Shown here one piece after another: positions 1 through 10,813 of a DNA stretch of 64,000 bases (its first letter is position 1; every line of letters begins with the position of its first letter). The notes beneath the pieces were generated by a model. The model was not told the origin of the DNA, did not search any database, and was given only the letters and a program-made list of their open reading frames with translations. The translations under genes and the position numbers were made by a program. The stretch comes from Nocardia sienata NBRC 100364 (GTDB taxonomy: Bacteria > Actinomycetota > Actinomycetes > Mycobacteriales > Mycobacteriaceae), in NCBI RefSeq assembly GCF_001613205.1, contig NZ_BDBX01000039.1, positions 62,001 to 126,000 on the forward strand. The letters are read 5' to 3'.

Positions 1-404
1 CAACCATGGCCACGGCCTTCCGCGCCGACGCGTATCGGCGCCGGTTTCCGGCCGCCGGAGGGTGACAAGCGCACGGATACGCGCACACATCCGGTTACCG
101 GTCCGGCGGCGACTCCGTCCGGCCGGAGCAGGCGGCCACCGGTACCCGCGCCCGCCGAATCGGGAGGGACCACGCGGGGTGTACAGCTGCCCCGGCGCAC
201 CCCTGGATACCGAGCGGCCGGAGGCAAGTTTTCGCGCCCGGCTCCGGCCCGTGGGCGCGGCGCGGCGCAGGCTGCCGGAAACGGCGGGCGATCGCCGCCC
301 GCCGGACGCCGCGGCTCGGGTGTATCGGCGGGTCCTGGCGGAGCAGTCGTGAGCTGTCGCTTTCTTACAAGAATTCGCGGCGCGCGCCCGGCAGAGTCAC
401 AGGC
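1..404. other. left-edge stretch without a convincing gene
   Basis: I see no complete gene here. A plus-strand frame that is open from the window edge ends in TGA at 63-65 (last residues AYRRRFPAAGG), so the 3' tail of a gene lying mostly outside the window is possible but unproven. The open frame at 62-352 is arginine-rich, has no ribosome site and shows no family signature. The last 40 bases before the VOC gene contain a less GC-rich patch (tttcttacaagaatt) that may carry its promoter. Confidence 0.4.
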
Positions 405-875
405 ATGAGCAAAGCAGTCGATCCCATTCCCGAGGGCTACCACTCCATCACCGTGTTCATCGCGGTCTCCGACGGCAACGCCGCCATCGACTTCTACACC
501 GCGGTGTTCGGCGCCGAAGTGATCTCGCGCAACGATATGCCCGACGGGCAGCCCGCCCACGCCGAACTGAAGATCGGCGATTCCACCATCCAGCTGGGGA
601 TCCCGGTACCGGACCAGAACGTGCTGGCACCCAGCGGCGACTGGGTGCACACCTCGCTGGTCCACTACTGCCCCGATGTCGACGCGGTGATCGCCCGCGC
701 CCGCGAGCACGGTGCCCGGGTGGCCGAGGACCCGGCCACCTTCGTCACCGGCGACCGGTACGGCGCCCTGAAGGACCCCTTCGGCCATCGCTGGGTCGTG
801 ATGACCCGGGTGGAGGATGTCTCCCGCGAGGAGGCCGAGCGGCGCGTGAACGAATGGATGGCCACGCAGGCCTGA
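405..875 (+). CDS. VOC family (PhnB/glyoxalase-like) protein
   Basis: A 156-residue protein of the vicinal oxygen chelate superfamily, closest in appearance to the PhnB/bleomycin-resistance-like group. It shows the N-terminal SITVFIAVSD strand, the helix with IDFYTAVFGAEV, and a C-terminal DPFGHRWVVMTR segment. Such proteins use two beta-alpha-beta-beta-beta modules to bind a metal ion or a small ligand. The substrate cannot be read from the sequence. The start at ATG 405 gives a full-length N-terminus; no clear ribosome site is visible. The gene converges on uvrB with a 29-base gap and has no partner on its own strand. Confidence 0.85.
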   Translation: MSKAVDPIPEGYHSITVFIAVSDGNAAIDFYTAVFGAEVISRNDMPDGQPAHAELKIGDSTIQLGIPVPDQNVLAPSGDWVHTSLVHYCPDVDAVIARAREHGARVAEDPATFVTGDRYGALKDPFGHRWVVMTRVEDVSREEAERRVNEWMATQA

Positions 876-904
876 GCCCGGTGGCCGGCGGCGTCCGGAT
901 CCGG

Positions 905-3097
<2,193 letters not shown>

Positions 3098-3109
3098 GTC
3101 CCAAGACTA
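3098..3109 (-). promoter_or_regulatory. uvrB -10 box, leaderless start
   Basis: On the minus strand TAGTCT (3109-3104) is followed by six bases and then the uvrB ATG. That is the usual -10 to +1 spacing, so the transcript should begin at or next to the start codon. Confidence 0.55.
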
Positions 3110-3231
3110 GGCGCGCACACCGACAGAATCCCGCCCGCTACCGGTGCCGGAGCACACATCCCGCGGCCGGTCCCGGCGCGACGGGCGGCGGCCCCCACGC
3201 GCGGACAGTCGAGTGGGTAGATTCAGCAGCT

Positions 3232-3756
3232 GTGACAGAGGCATCGACCGTGGACGTCCACCGGCCCAAGGTGGAGTACTTCGATATCGCGGAATTGACG
3301 AACACCGACCCGAAAGGTTTCGTCCGCGATGTGGAGCGCTACCACCTCGAGCCCTGGGGGCTGTACATGGCGCGGACCGCCGACCACCCGCAATTCCACT
3401 ACATCGAATCGTGGCTGCTCCCCGAATTGAACCTGCGCGCGACAGTGTTCCATTTCCATCCGGCCCATCGACGCGATCAGGACTATTACCTCGACATCGG
3501 CGAATTCGGTGAGGTCGGGCCGAAGAAATGGCGCTCGGTGGACCATTATCTGGACCTGGTGGTTCGCACGGGCCGGGAGACCGAACTCCTGGATGTCGAC
3601 GAGCTCCTGGCCGCGCACACCATGGGCCTGCTGGACCCCCGCGCCGCGGAGCGAGCGGTGGCCACGGCCACCCGGGCCATCGACGGTATCGCCGCCCACG
3701 GACACGACTTCCTGGCCTGGACGGCCTCGCTGGATATGCCGCTCAGCTGGCTCTGA
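3232..3756 (+). CDS. DUF402 domain-containing protein
   Basis: A 174-residue protein matching the DUF402 group: WLLPELNLRATVFHFHP followed by DYYLDIGEF and the DHYLDLVV-x-RTG segment, with the acidic ELLDVDELLAA motif. Some DUF402 proteins are nucleoside diphosphate/triphosphate phosphatases and others are fused to RNA-binding domains; the role here is not evident. The GTG at 3232 was chosen over in-frame upstream starts because TAGATT (3218-3223) lies eight bases before it, as in a leaderless transcript, and because the extra upstream residues are arginine-rich and unlike the family. It is divergent from uvrB across 134 bases. Confidence 0.85.
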   Translation: MTEASTVDVHRPKVEYFDIAELTNTDPKGFVRDVERYHLEPWGLYMARTADHPQFHYIESWLLPELNLRATVFHFHPAHRRDQDYYLDIGEFGEVGPKKWRSVDHYLDLVVRTGRETELLDVDELLAAHTMGLLDPRAAERAVATATRAIDGIAAHGHDFLAWTASLDMPLSWL

Positions 3757-3844
3757 CCCGCCCCAGCCGGCCAGGCACGGCGCGGCCGAACCCGACCGGC
3801 CCGCTGCGCGGAGCGGGTCACAGCCCGGGCACGTCCCCCTACCG

Positions 3845-5047
3845 CTACTCCGGATGCGCGGCCCGCCAGGTGAGCACCCGCTGGTACACCGCATCGAACC
3901 AGGGTTCCTTGACCGCCAGGTAGGCGGCGACGGCTTCCTCTCGATCGAGCCCGCCCGCCGCGGCCGCCGCCTTCCGCTTCACCTCGGCGTATTCCGCCCG
4001 CGCGGCCGGTTCGGCGCGCAGCCAGTCGCGGAAGGCGAGCGCGAACACCTGCCCGGGCCCTCCGGCGACCCGCAGATGGACATAGGCCGGGCGCCCGGGA
4101 TCGGCGCTGCCGTGCACGCGTTTCTCCCAATGCCCCGGATCCACCTCGGCCCCGGCACCGGGCTTCGGATTGTCGTGGGTGTGCTGTGGGATCGCCGGGA
4201 ACCCGGCGGCGGCCAGCGCGTCGCGGATACTGTCGGCCGCGGCGAGATCCGGCACGGTGATCTGCAGGTCGAGAAGATCTTTCGCGGGCAGACCGGGCAC
4301 CGCGGTGGAGCCGATATGGTCGATCCGCACCGCGGCGGCACCGGCGGCCACTCGCAGCCGCGCGATCAGCCGCTGCGCCTGCGCGGACCATCCCGGATCC
4401 GGGTCCACGAGCCGTGGCACCGGGCGCACCGCGCTACCGGAACGCATATTCGCCTCGAATGGGATCAACCGTTCCTCCCACAGCCGCGCCACAGCGGCCT
4501 CGACCGCTGCGGCCGGGCCGTTGTTGTCCAGCAGCACATCGGCGGCCGCGCGGCGCTGTTCGTCGGTCGCCTGCGCCGCGATCCGCGCCCGCGCGTCGTC
4601 CTCGGCCACCCCGCGGAATTCGACCAGGCGCCGGATGCGGGTTTCGGCGGCGACATCCACCACCAGCACCAGGTTCATGAAGGGCGCCATATGGTTTTCC
4701 ACCAGCAGCGGAACGTCCTGAACCACAATGGCGTCCGGCGCGGCGGCGGCGAAGAGTTCGGCCGTGCGCTGCCCGACCAGCGGATGGGTGATGGAGTTCA
4801 GGGTGGTGCGGGATTCGTCGTCGCGAAACGCTCTGGCCGCCAGCGCCGGACGATCCAGGCTGCCGTCCGCGGCGAGAATATCCACACCGAACGCTTCGAC
4901 CAGGGCGGCGAGCCCCGGCGTGCCGACCGCGACCACTTCCCGCGCGATGACATCGGAGTCGATGAGCACCGCGCCCCGTTCCACGAGCGCTCGCGCGACC
5001 GTCGATTTGCCCGCTCCCATACCGCCGGTGAGGCCGATTCGTAACAT
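3845..5047 (-). CDS. coaE: dephospho-CoA kinase fused to a GrpB domain
   Basis: CoaE phosphorylates the 3'-OH of dephospho-CoA in the last step of coenzyme A synthesis. The 400-residue product begins [16 protein letters not shown], a P-loop at residues 8-16, and the kinase domain runs to about residue 200. The second half (about 215-390) is a GrpB/UPF0157 nucleotidyltransferase-fold domain with the signature [20 protein letters not shown]. The same two-domain fusion is known in mycobacteria, where the extra domain has been linked to folding or activity of the kinase. ATG 5047 gives the canonical N-terminus and follows GAGACT at six bases, again leaderless. The start is 853 bases from the rpsA stop. 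Confidence 0.96.
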   Translation of the reverse strand: MLRIGLTGGMGAGKSTVARALVERGAVLIDSDVIAREVVAVGTPGLAALVEAFGVDILAADGSLDRPALAARAFRDDESRTTLNSITHPLVGQRTAELFAAAAPDAIVVQDVPLLVENHMAPFMNLVLVVDVAAETRIRRLVEFRGVAEDDARARIAAQATDEQRRAAADVLLDNNGPAAAVEAAVARLWEERLIPFEANMRSGSAVRPVPRLVDPDPGWSAQAQRLIARLRVAAGAAAVRIDHIGSTAVPGLPAKDLLDLQITVPDLAAADSIRDALAAAGFPAIPQHTHDNPKPGAGAEVDPGHWEKRVHGSADPGRPAYVHLRVAGGPGQVFALAFRDWLRAEPAARAEYAEVKRKAAAAAGGLDREEAVAAYLAVKEPWFDAVYQRVLTWRAAHPE

Positions 5048-5229
5048 TCGCTCAGTCTCGCATTCGCCCCTACCGGCATGGCGGCGAGGTTTCACGCATT
5101 ACCCGCTCGACACGCCCACGGGTGGCAGAACGGCGCAAATGTCCTGATTACGCCGGCTGCTGCGTTAGTGTTCGGCCTGAGTGCACGCCCCGATTCACCG
5201 CTTCTGTTACGGATAGCAAAGGAACGAGC

Positions 5230-5442
5230 ATGCGCATCAGGCACTACCGCACAGGCCGGCACCGGCTGGGAGCGCCGGGGCGGGTGCACTGTCTCACCAT
5301 TCCGGCCGTGGCGGCGTATCTGGCGAAGAATCGCCGCCCCTGGCTCAGCCTTTTCACTATCGCGCCTCGTCACAGTCTTGCCGCTCATCGCCCGCGTCCG
5401 TCGATCGTCTGGCCGCGCTGGGTCCCGGTCCCGGCAGGTTAG
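5230..5442 (+). CDS. possible small protein of 70 residues
   Basis: An ATG at 5230 follows a ribosome-site-like AAAGGAACG and opens a 70-codon frame beginning MRIRHYRTGRHRLG. The product is basic and has a moderately hydrophobic middle (LTIPAVAAYLAK, then PWLSLFTIAP), but no family resemblance I recognise. It could be a real small gene, the decayed start of a secreted protein, or chance. A strong hairpin 13 bases after the stop would suit a terminator. Confidence 0.3.
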   Translation: MRIRHYRTGRHRLGAPGRVHCLTIPAVAAYLAKNRRPWLSLFTIAPRHSLAAHRPRPSIVWPRWVPVPAG

Positions 5443-5454
5443 TTCCTCGACGGA

Positions 5455-5490
5455 CAACGGTGGCCCGGTCCTCGGACCGGGCCACTGTTG
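5455..5490. terminator. 17-bp hairpin, likely terminator
   Basis: Bases 5455-5471 pair with 5474-5490 with one mismatch around a two-base centre (tggcccggtcc/ggaccgggcca core). It lies just after the small open frame ending at 5442 and could stop transcripts in either direction between coaE and rpsA. Confidence 0.6.
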
Positions 5491-5832
5491 TGCTGTGTTC
5501 ATGTGCGGCGCCTTCGGCGCCGCGGGCTCGAGGCCCCCTCGGTCTCGCCGTTTCGGCCTCGAGACTCGCGCTTCGCGCATGCGATGTGCGGTGGTCCGTC
5601 CATGGAGTGCGACCTTTGAGCACCTTCGGTCAAGGGGCGAGACGGGCCTCAACCCTTTGAGGTGTCTCGTAGGACTCGACTCATGCGGGTTGCGTCGGCA
5701 TTCGATGTCCGGGTCGGATGCCGACCTCGCGCACCGAGTGGGAAACCCGCGGTCATCCAGCCGGGCCAGAGCGGCAAACAACGTGGTTCTGTCACCGTTT
5801 CGACCGGTTGAGCAGAACCGGTCGGATACGCA
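5491..5832. other. densely hairpinned intergenic region, candidate structured RNA
   Basis: No protein gene is convincing here. There is a run of separate dyads: gcggcgcc-ttc-ggcgccgc (5506-5523); CTCGAGGCC pairing with GGCCTCGAG (5527-5535 with 5555-5563); a two-part stem CGAGAC-CCTCAA closing with TTGAGG-GTCTCG (5638-5669); GTCGGCAT with ATGCCGAC (5694-5701 with 5718-5725); and CGACCGGTT-gagcag-AACCGGTCG (5801-5824). I could not match the region to RNase P RNA, tmRNA or SRP RNA by their conserved cores. It may be a structured non-coding RNA, a long 3' region of rpsA, or a clustered palindromic element. Confidence 0.4.
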
Positions 5833-5868
5833 GAAGACCCCGGTCCCCTGATGGGGGCCGGGGTCTTC
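5833..5868 (-). terminator. rpsA terminator
   Basis: A 16-bp stem with one mismatch (5833-5848 with 5853-5868, core gaagaccccgg/ccggggtcttc) and a four-base loop starts 33 bases beyond the rpsA stop. On the minus strand it is followed by TCTGCG rather than a long U run, as is usual in high-GC actinobacteria. Confidence 0.75.
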
Positions 5869-5900
5869 CTACGTTCGGCTATCCGCTAGCGGTATTCGCC

Positions 5901-7367
5901 TCAGGCGTTACCGGACAGCTTCTCCCGCAGAGCCGCGAGCTGGGCGTCGCTGGCGAGCGATCCGCCGGCCGACTCCTGCTGGCCGGCGCTGGACTGCGCG
6001 CCGCTCTCGGAGGAGTAGTTCGACGAACCGCCGCCGCCCGCGGCCTCGGCCGCGGCGTCGGCCGCCATCTTCTCCATCTGCGCGGTGTGCATCTTGTGCC
6101 GGCGCTCCGCCTCGGCGTAGCGGCCTTCCCACTCTTCGCGCTGCTTGTCGAAGCCCTCGAGCCATTCGTTGGTCTCGGGATCGAAGCCCTCGGGGAAGAT
6201 GTAGTTGCCCTGCTCGTCGTAGCTGTCGGCCATGCCGTACTTCGACGGATCGAACTCGGAGCTGTAGTCCTCGTTGGCCTGCTTGAGGCTCAGCGAGATC
6301 CGGCGACGCTCCAGGTCGATGTCGATGACCTTGACCATCGCGTCGTCGCCCACGACCACGACCTGGTCCGGGACCTCCACGTGGCGCTCGGCCAGCTCGG
6401 AGATGTGCACCAGGCCCTCGATGCCCTCTTCGACGCGTACGAACGCACCGAACGGCACCAGCTTGGTGACCTTGCCCGGCACGATCTGGCCGATGGCGTG
6501 GGTGCGGGCGAACTGCCGCCACGGATCTTCCTGGGTGGCCTTCAGAGACAGCGAGACGCGCTCCCGGTCCAGGTCGACGTCGAGCACCTCGACGGTGACC
6601 TCGTTGCCCACCTCGACCACCTCGGAGGGGTGATCGATGTGCTTCCAGGAGAGCTCGGAGACGTGCACCAGGCCGTCGACACCGCCGAGATCGACGAAGG
6701 CGCCGAAGTTGACGATGGAGGAGACCACACCCTTGCGGACCTGGCCCTTCTGCAGCTGGTGCAGGAATTCGCTGCGCACCTCGGACTGGGTCTGCTCCAG
6801 CCAGGCGCGGCGGGACAGGACCACGTTGTTGCGGTTCTTGTCCAGCTCGATGATCTTGGCCTCGATCTCCTTGCCGACATACGGCTGCAGATCGCGGACC
6901 CGGCGCATCTCGACCAGCGAGGCGGGCAGGAAGCCGCGCAGACCGATATCGAGGATCAGACCGCCCTTCACGACCTCGATCACGGTGCCGCGGACGGCCT
7001 CGTCCTTCTCCTTGAGCTCCTCGATCGTGCCCCAGGCGCGCTCGTACTGCGCCCGCTTCTTGGACAGGATCAGGCGACCCTCTTTGTCCTCCTTGGTGAG
7101 GACAAGAGCCTCCACCTCATCGCCCACGGAAACGACCTCGTTCGGGTCGACATCGTGTTTGATGGAGAGCTCGCGAGACGGAATGACGCCTTCGGTCTTG
7201 TAACCGATGTCGAGCAGGACCTCGTCGCGGTCGACTTTGACGATGGTTCCTTCGACGATATCGCCGTCGTTGAAGTACTTGATCGTGGCGTCGATGGCGG
7301 CGAGGAAATCCTCGGCGGAGCCGATGTCGTTAACGGCTACCTGCGGCGAGGTGACGGTGGTGGGCAT
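5901..7367 (-). CDS. rpsA: 30S ribosomal protein S1
   Basis: S1 binds the 5' region of mRNA and helps it dock on the 30S subunit. The 488-residue product has four S1 RNA-binding repeats (roughly residues 35-105, 125-190, 210-280 and 295-365), seen in the recurring GTIVKVDRDEVLLDIGYKTEG, VSSIVNFGAFVDLGG and VTKLVPFGAFVRVEEG patterns, and a glycine/serine-rich tail ending LREKLSGNA. ATG 7367 gives the N-terminus MPTTVTSPQVAVNDIG, matching the mycobacterial protein; an in-frame ATG at 7409 is less likely. Its upstream region of about 170 bases is shared with a divergent methyltransferase gene. Confidence 0.98.
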   Translation of the reverse strand: MPTTVTSPQVAVNDIGSAEDFLAAIDATIKYFNDGDIVEGTIVKVDRDEVLLDIGYKTEGVIPSRELSIKHDVDPNEVVSVGDEVEALVLTKEDKEGRLILSKKRAQYERAWGTIEELKEKDEAVRGTVIEVVKGGLILDIGLRGFLPASLVEMRRVRDLQPYVGKEIEAKIIELDKNRNNVVLSRRAWLEQTQSEVRSEFLHQLQKGQVRKGVVSSIVNFGAFVDLGGVDGLVHVSELSWKHIDHPSEVVEVGNEVTVEVLDVDLDRERVSLSLKATQEDPWRQFARTHAIGQIVPGKVTKLVPFGAFVRVEEGIEGLVHISELAERHVEVPDQVVVVGDDAMVKVIDIDLERRRISLSLKQANEDYSSEFDPSKYGMADSYDEQGNYIFPEGFDPETNEWLEGFDKQREEWEGRYAEAERRHKMHTAQMEKMAADAAAEAAGGGGSSNYSSESGAQSSAGQQESAGGSLASDAQLAALREKLSGNA

Positions 7368-7534
7368 GTGGCGGTTTGCTCCGGACGGATTGTGATCGGT
7401 TGCGGACATTGAGACTTTCGGTACGCTGCGATACACCCAGCGGCTCCAGGTGTGATCACTTGCGCGTTCAGCGTACGCGACCCGGAACCGGGCGGGCAAA
7501 CGACCCCCCGCAGCGAATCTATAGGCTTGAAATC

Positions 7535-8401
7535 GTGTCCGACGACCTCGTTCAAGATCGCCACGCTCAGGCCACCGAACTGCTGGGCACCGCGGGTGCG
7601 GCACGCCTGCGGATCGGCTCGGCCGAGAGCGAACGCGCGAACCGGCGCTGGTGGGACGCCGACGCCGGCCAGTACCACGATACGCACGGCGATTTCCTCG
7701 GTGTCGACAGTGTCGGCGGCGAATTCGTCTGGTGCCCGGAGGGCCTGCACGAGGGCGATATGCGGTTCCTCGGCGAGGTCACCGGTAAACGGATACTCGA
7801 GGTCGGCTGCGGATCGGCGCCCTGCGCGCGCTGGCTGGCCGGCCGGGGAGCCCATCCGGTCGGACTGGATATCTCGCGGGGAATGCTGTCACGGGGGCTT
7901 GCCGCCATGGCGCGGGGCGGACCGCGCGTGCCGCTGGTGCAGGCGGGCGCCGAGGCCCTGCCGTTCGCGGACGAATCCTTCGATCTGGCCTGCTCGGCTT
8001 TCGGCGCGGTCCCTTTCGTCGCCGATTCCGCCCTGGTGATGCGAGAGGTCGCGCGGGTACTGCGGCCGGGCGGGCGCTGGGTGTTCGCGGTGAACCATCC
8101 GATGCGGTGGATCTTCCGCGACGATCCCGGTCCCGACGGCCTCGAAGCGGTGATCCCCTACTTCGACCGCACCCCGTACACCGAGATCGACAGCGAGGGC
8201 CGCTGCACTTATGCGGAGCACCACCGCACCATCGGCGACCGGGTCCGGGAAATAGTGGCGGCCGGACTGCTGCTCGACGATATCGTCGAACCGGAGTGGC
8301 CGGAATGGCTGGACCGGGAATGGGGCCAGTGGAGTCCGTTACGCGGGCAACTGTTCCCGGGAACGGCCATCTTCGTGAGCCATAAACCCGACCGGCCGTA
8401 G
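7535..8401 (+). CDS. class I SAM-dependent methyltransferase
   Basis: A 288-residue methyltransferase of the UbiE/Methyltransf_11 type. The SAM-binding motif I reads ILEVGCGSAPCARWLA, followed by the acidic PVGLDISRGML motif and the post-motif region LPFADESFDLACSAFGAVPF. Residues NRRWWDADAGQYHDTHGDFLG form an N-terminal segment typical of actinobacterial members. The substrate is unknown. GTG 7535 is chosen because TAGGCT lies seven bases before it (7522-7527), a leaderless arrangement; in-frame codons further upstream overlap the rpsA leader. A strong terminator follows at 8498. Confidence 0.88.
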   Translation: MSDDLVQDRHAQATELLGTAGAARLRIGSAESERANRRWWDADAGQYHDTHGDFLGVDSVGGEFVWCPEGLHEGDMRFLGEVTGKRILEVGCGSAPCARWLAGRGAHPVGLDISRGMLSRGLAAMARGGPRVPLVQAGAEALPFADESFDLACSAFGAVPFVADSALVMREVARVLRPGGRWVFAVNHPMRWIFRDDPGPDGLEAVIPYFDRTPYTEIDSEGRCTYAEHHRTIGDRVREIVAAGLLLDDIVEPEWPEWLDREWGQWSPLRGQLFPGTAIFVSHKPDRP

Positions 8402-8497
8402 GTCCCGACGGTAAGCGCTCCTCCCGTCGAAGAGCAGAGTGCGCCGCGGACGCGGCCCGGACGCGGGACACCTCGGCGGTGACGGACACAAGAATCT

Positions 8498-8527
8498 CCC
8501 GGCTCGCTCGAAAACGAGCGAGCCGGG
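8498..8527. terminator. bidirectional terminator
   Basis: A perfect 13-bp stem (cccggctcgctcg with cgagcgagccggg) closes an AAAA loop between the methyltransferase stop at 8401 and the converging ribbon-helix-helix gene ending at 8540. It can serve both transcripts. Confidence 0.85.
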
Positions 8528-8539
8528 ATTCCGGTCCGA

Positions 8540-8713
8540 TCAGGATCCGTCGCCGCGCGACGGCCGCGGGGAGCGCCCGGCCTGCTCCAGCGCGCGCCGC
8601 AGGGCGAACTCGATCTGCGCGTTGACGCTGCGCAGATCGTCGGCCGCCCATTTGGCGATCGCGTCGTGGATCGCGGGGTCGAGCCGGAGCAGGACCTTCT
8701 TGCGCTCGGCCAT
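8540..8713 (-). CDS. small ribbon-helix-helix (Arc/CopG-like) DNA-binding protein
   Basis: A 57-residue product, beginning MAERKKVLLRLDPAIHDAI and ending with a charged tail. The pattern KKVLLRLDP (beta strand), then IHDAIAKWAADD (helix) and SVNAQIEFALRRAL (helix) is that of the MetJ/Arc/CopG ribbon-helix-helix fold, which binds DNA as a dimer through the N-terminal strand. Its ATG overlaps the TGA of the upstream SPFH gene as TGATG, so translation is coupled. The obvious target is the palindrome at 9611-9634 in front of the operon. No toxin-like partner is present, so the membrane protein is its only operon mate. Confidence 0.8.
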   Translation of the reverse strand: MAERKKVLLRLDPAIHDAIAKWAADDLRSVNAQIEFALRRALEQAGRSPRPSRGDGS

Positions 8714-9597
8714 CAGTTGTACAGCGATCCCGCATTGACCACCGGCTGCGTCGGCCGGTCACCGCACAGCACCACCAGGAGATTCGAGACCATGGTGGCC
8801 TTGCGTTCCTCGTCCAGCTCGACCATGCCCTCGGCGGTGAGCCGATTCAGCGCCAGTCCGACCATGCCGACCGCTCCTTCGACGATCTGCGTCCGAGCGG
8901 CCACCACCTGCGCCGCCTGCTGACGGACCAGCATCGCCTGCGCGATCTCCGGGGCGTAGGCGAGGTGGGTGATCCGCGCCTCGATCACCTCGATCCCGGC
9001 GGTTTCGGTGCGGTCGCGCAATTCCACGGTGAGTTCCTCGGCGACCTCGGCGCCGTCGCGCAGGCTGGTGCGGCCGGCGTCGTGGGCGTCGTAGGGGTGG
9101 GTGGTGGCCAGGTGCCGGACCGCGGCCTCGGACTGGGTTTCCACGTATTCCTCGTAGTCGTCCACGGCGAAGGCCGCCTTGAAACTGTCGACCACCTTGT
9201 AGACGACCACCGCCGCGATCTCCACCGGGTTACCGTCGGCGTCGTTGACCTTCAGTTTCTGGGTTTCGAAGTTGCGAACCCGCAGCGAGATACTCCGGCG
9301 ATCGGTCAGTGGCAGGACCGAGAAGAATCCGGGCTCACTCACCGAGCCGATATAGCGGCCGAAGAACTGGACGACCTTGGCCTCGTTGGGATTCACCACC
9401 GTCAGGCCGGTGATGCCGAGCAGCAGGATCACCCCCAGCACGCACGCGACGATCGCCCCCGCCAATCCCGCGGCGTTCTGGTGCTGTGCGAATGCCGCGA
9501 ATCCCGCGATCGCCACCGCCGCCAGCGCGATGGTGAGCACCAGCCAGATCAATAGCACGACGAACCCGTTGACCCGCGCGGCGTTCCGGAATGTCAT
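8713..9597 (-). CDS. SPFH/band 7 domain membrane protein (slipin-like)
   Basis: A 294-residue stomatin/prohibitin-family protein. Two hydrophobic segments near the N-terminus (about residues 10-37 and 44-66) anchor it in the membrane, followed by the SPFH domain starting VNPNEAKVVQFFGRYIGSV and containing RTSLRDGAEVAEEL, then a coiled region with MLVRQQAAQVVAART. Such proteins scaffold membrane microdomains and often modulate proteases or transport. The start at ATG 9597 gives a short basic N-terminus before the first membrane segment, with GAGGGAGGATGTC upstream as ribosome site. It is coupled to the small ribbon-helix-helix gene. Confidence 0.9.
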   Translation of the reverse strand: MTFRNAARVNGFVVLLIWLVLTIALAAVAIAGFAAFAQHQNAAGLAGAIVACVLGVILLLGITGLTVVNPNEAKVVQFFGRYIGSVSEPGFFSVLPLTDRRSISLRVRNFETQKLKVNDADGNPVEIAAVVVYKVVDSFKAAFAVDDYEEYVETQSEAAVRHLATTHPYDAHDAGRTSLRDGAEVAEELTVELRDRTETAGIEVIEARITHLAYAPEIAQAMLVRQQAAQVVAARTQIVEGAVGMVGLALNRLTAEGMVELDEERKATMVSNLLVVLCGDRPTQPVVNAGSLYN

Positions 9598-9610
9598 GAC
9601 ATCCTCCCTC

Positions 9611-9634
9611 TATCAAAGTGATATCACCAAGATA
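9611..9634 (-). promoter_or_regulatory. palindromic operator before the SPFH operon
   Basis: TATC-aaa-GTGATATCAC-caa-GATA is a near-perfect dyad: nine of twelve half-site positions pair, including a ten-base perfect core. It lies 14-37 bases before the SPFH start, overlapping where the promoter should be. It is the natural candidate site for the ribbon-helix-helix protein encoded last in the same operon. Confidence 0.6.
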
Positions 9635-9727
9635 GCATGAAGGTCGCCGGGCCGGGTGCGCACGATACGAATCGCGAACCGCCGGCCCCGCGGCCGGACA
9701 CCGCCGATTGCCTGCGACCATGTGCGG

Positions 9728-10813
9728 ATGGAACGGACAGCACTGGGTGAGCGGCTCCGCCTCGGCGTGATCGAGGGTGACGGGATCGGGCCCGAAGTGG
9801 TGGGTTCGGCGCGGCGGGTGGTCGACGAGGCACTGTCCGCCGCCGGCGCGGCCGAGGTCGACTGGGTCCCGTTGCCGATGGGCCGGCGGGCCATCGACGA
9901 ATTCGGCACCGCCCTACCGGAATCAACCCTGACCGGTCTGCTCGACACCGACGGCTGGATCCTCGGCCCGCACGACAATGCCTCCTATCCCCCGCAGCAC
10001 CGCATCGCCCCCGGCGGTGCGATCCGGCGCCATTTCGGCCTGTACGCCAATATCCGGCCCGTGAAAGCATTTCCCGGCGTCGCCGCGCTCGCGCCGGATA
10101 TCGATCTGGTGGTCGTCCGCGAGAACAGCGAGGGTTTCTATGCCGACCGGAACATGGCGGTCGGCTCCGGGGAGTTCTGTCCCACCCCGGATATCGCGCT
10201 GTCGGTCGGCCTGGTGACCCGCGCGGCCTCCGAACGGATCGCGCACGAGGCCTTCCGGCTGGCCGCCGCCCGGCGCGGCCGGGTGACCATCGTGCACAAA
10301 GCGAATGTGCTGCCGCTGAGCATGGGATTGTTCCGCGATACCTGCTATGCCGTGGCGCGCGAGTACCCCGGTGTGACAGTGACCGACGAGCACGTCGACG
10401 CGGCCGCCGCGCATCTGGTTCGCGCCCCCGGCGATTTCGATGTGCTGGTCACCGAGAATCTGTTCGGCGATATCCTGTCCGACCTGGCCGCACAACTCGG
10501 CGGCTCACTGGGTACGGCCGCCTCTCTCAACTGCTCGGCCGACCGGGCGATGGCGCAGGCCGTCCACGGCGCGGCCCCCGATCTGGCCGGGCACAACCGC
10601 GCCGACCCGGTGGCTGCGCAACTGTCCGCCGCCATGTTGCTGCGCTGGCTCGCCGACCGGCGCGACCAGCCGGTGCTCGCCCGGGCAGCGGAGCGGATCG
10701 AACACGCGGTGGCGGCGACCTTCGCCGCCGGTATCGCGACAGCCGATCTGGGTGGTCTGGCGTCGACCAGCGAATTCACCGAACAGGTCACCGCCCGGGT
10801 CCACTTCCGATAG
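9728..10813 (+). CDS. isocitrate/isopropylmalate dehydrogenase family protein
   Basis: A 361-residue NAD(P)-dependent beta-decarboxylating dehydrogenase. It begins with LGVIEGDGIGPEVV, has the RENSEGFYADR loop in place of the usual ENTEG(L/I)Y, the catalytic lysine in VHKANVLPLS, and the metal-binding aspartates in ENLFGDILSDLAAQLGGSLG. The family covers isopropylmalate, isocitrate, homoisocitrate and tartrate dehydrogenases; the segment GPHDNASYPPQ after residue 80 is unlike typical LeuB, so I leave the substrate open. ATG 9728 is preferred, with GTG 9722 possible. It stands alone, divergent from the SPFH operon. Confidence 0.85.
   Translation: MERTALGERLRLGVIEGDGIGPEVVGSARRVVDEALSAAGAAEVDWVPLPMGRRAIDEFGTALPESTLTGLLDTDGWILGPHDNASYPPQHRIAPGGAIRRHFGLYANIRPVKAFPGVAALAPDIDLVVVRENSEGFYADRNMAVGSGEFCPTPDIALSVGLVTRAASERIAHEAFRLAAARRGRVTIVHKANVLPLSMGLFRDTCYAVAREYPGVTVTDEHVDAAAAHLVRAPGDFDVLVTENLFGDILSDLAAQLGGSLGTAASLNCSADRAMAQAVHGAAPDLAGHNRADPVAAQLSAAMLLRWLADRRDQPVLARAAERIEHAVAATFAAGIATADLGGLASTSEFTEQVTARVHFR

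Noticed and set aside
62-352. Open frame of 96 codons at the left edge
   Set aside because: Arginine- and proline-rich composition of the kind produced by random high-GC frames, no ribosome site and no family pattern.
5455-5868. RNase P RNA, tmRNA, SRP RNA or a 6C-type RNA in the hairpin region
   Set aside because: The conserved cores of these RNAs are not present; only generic hairpins are seen.
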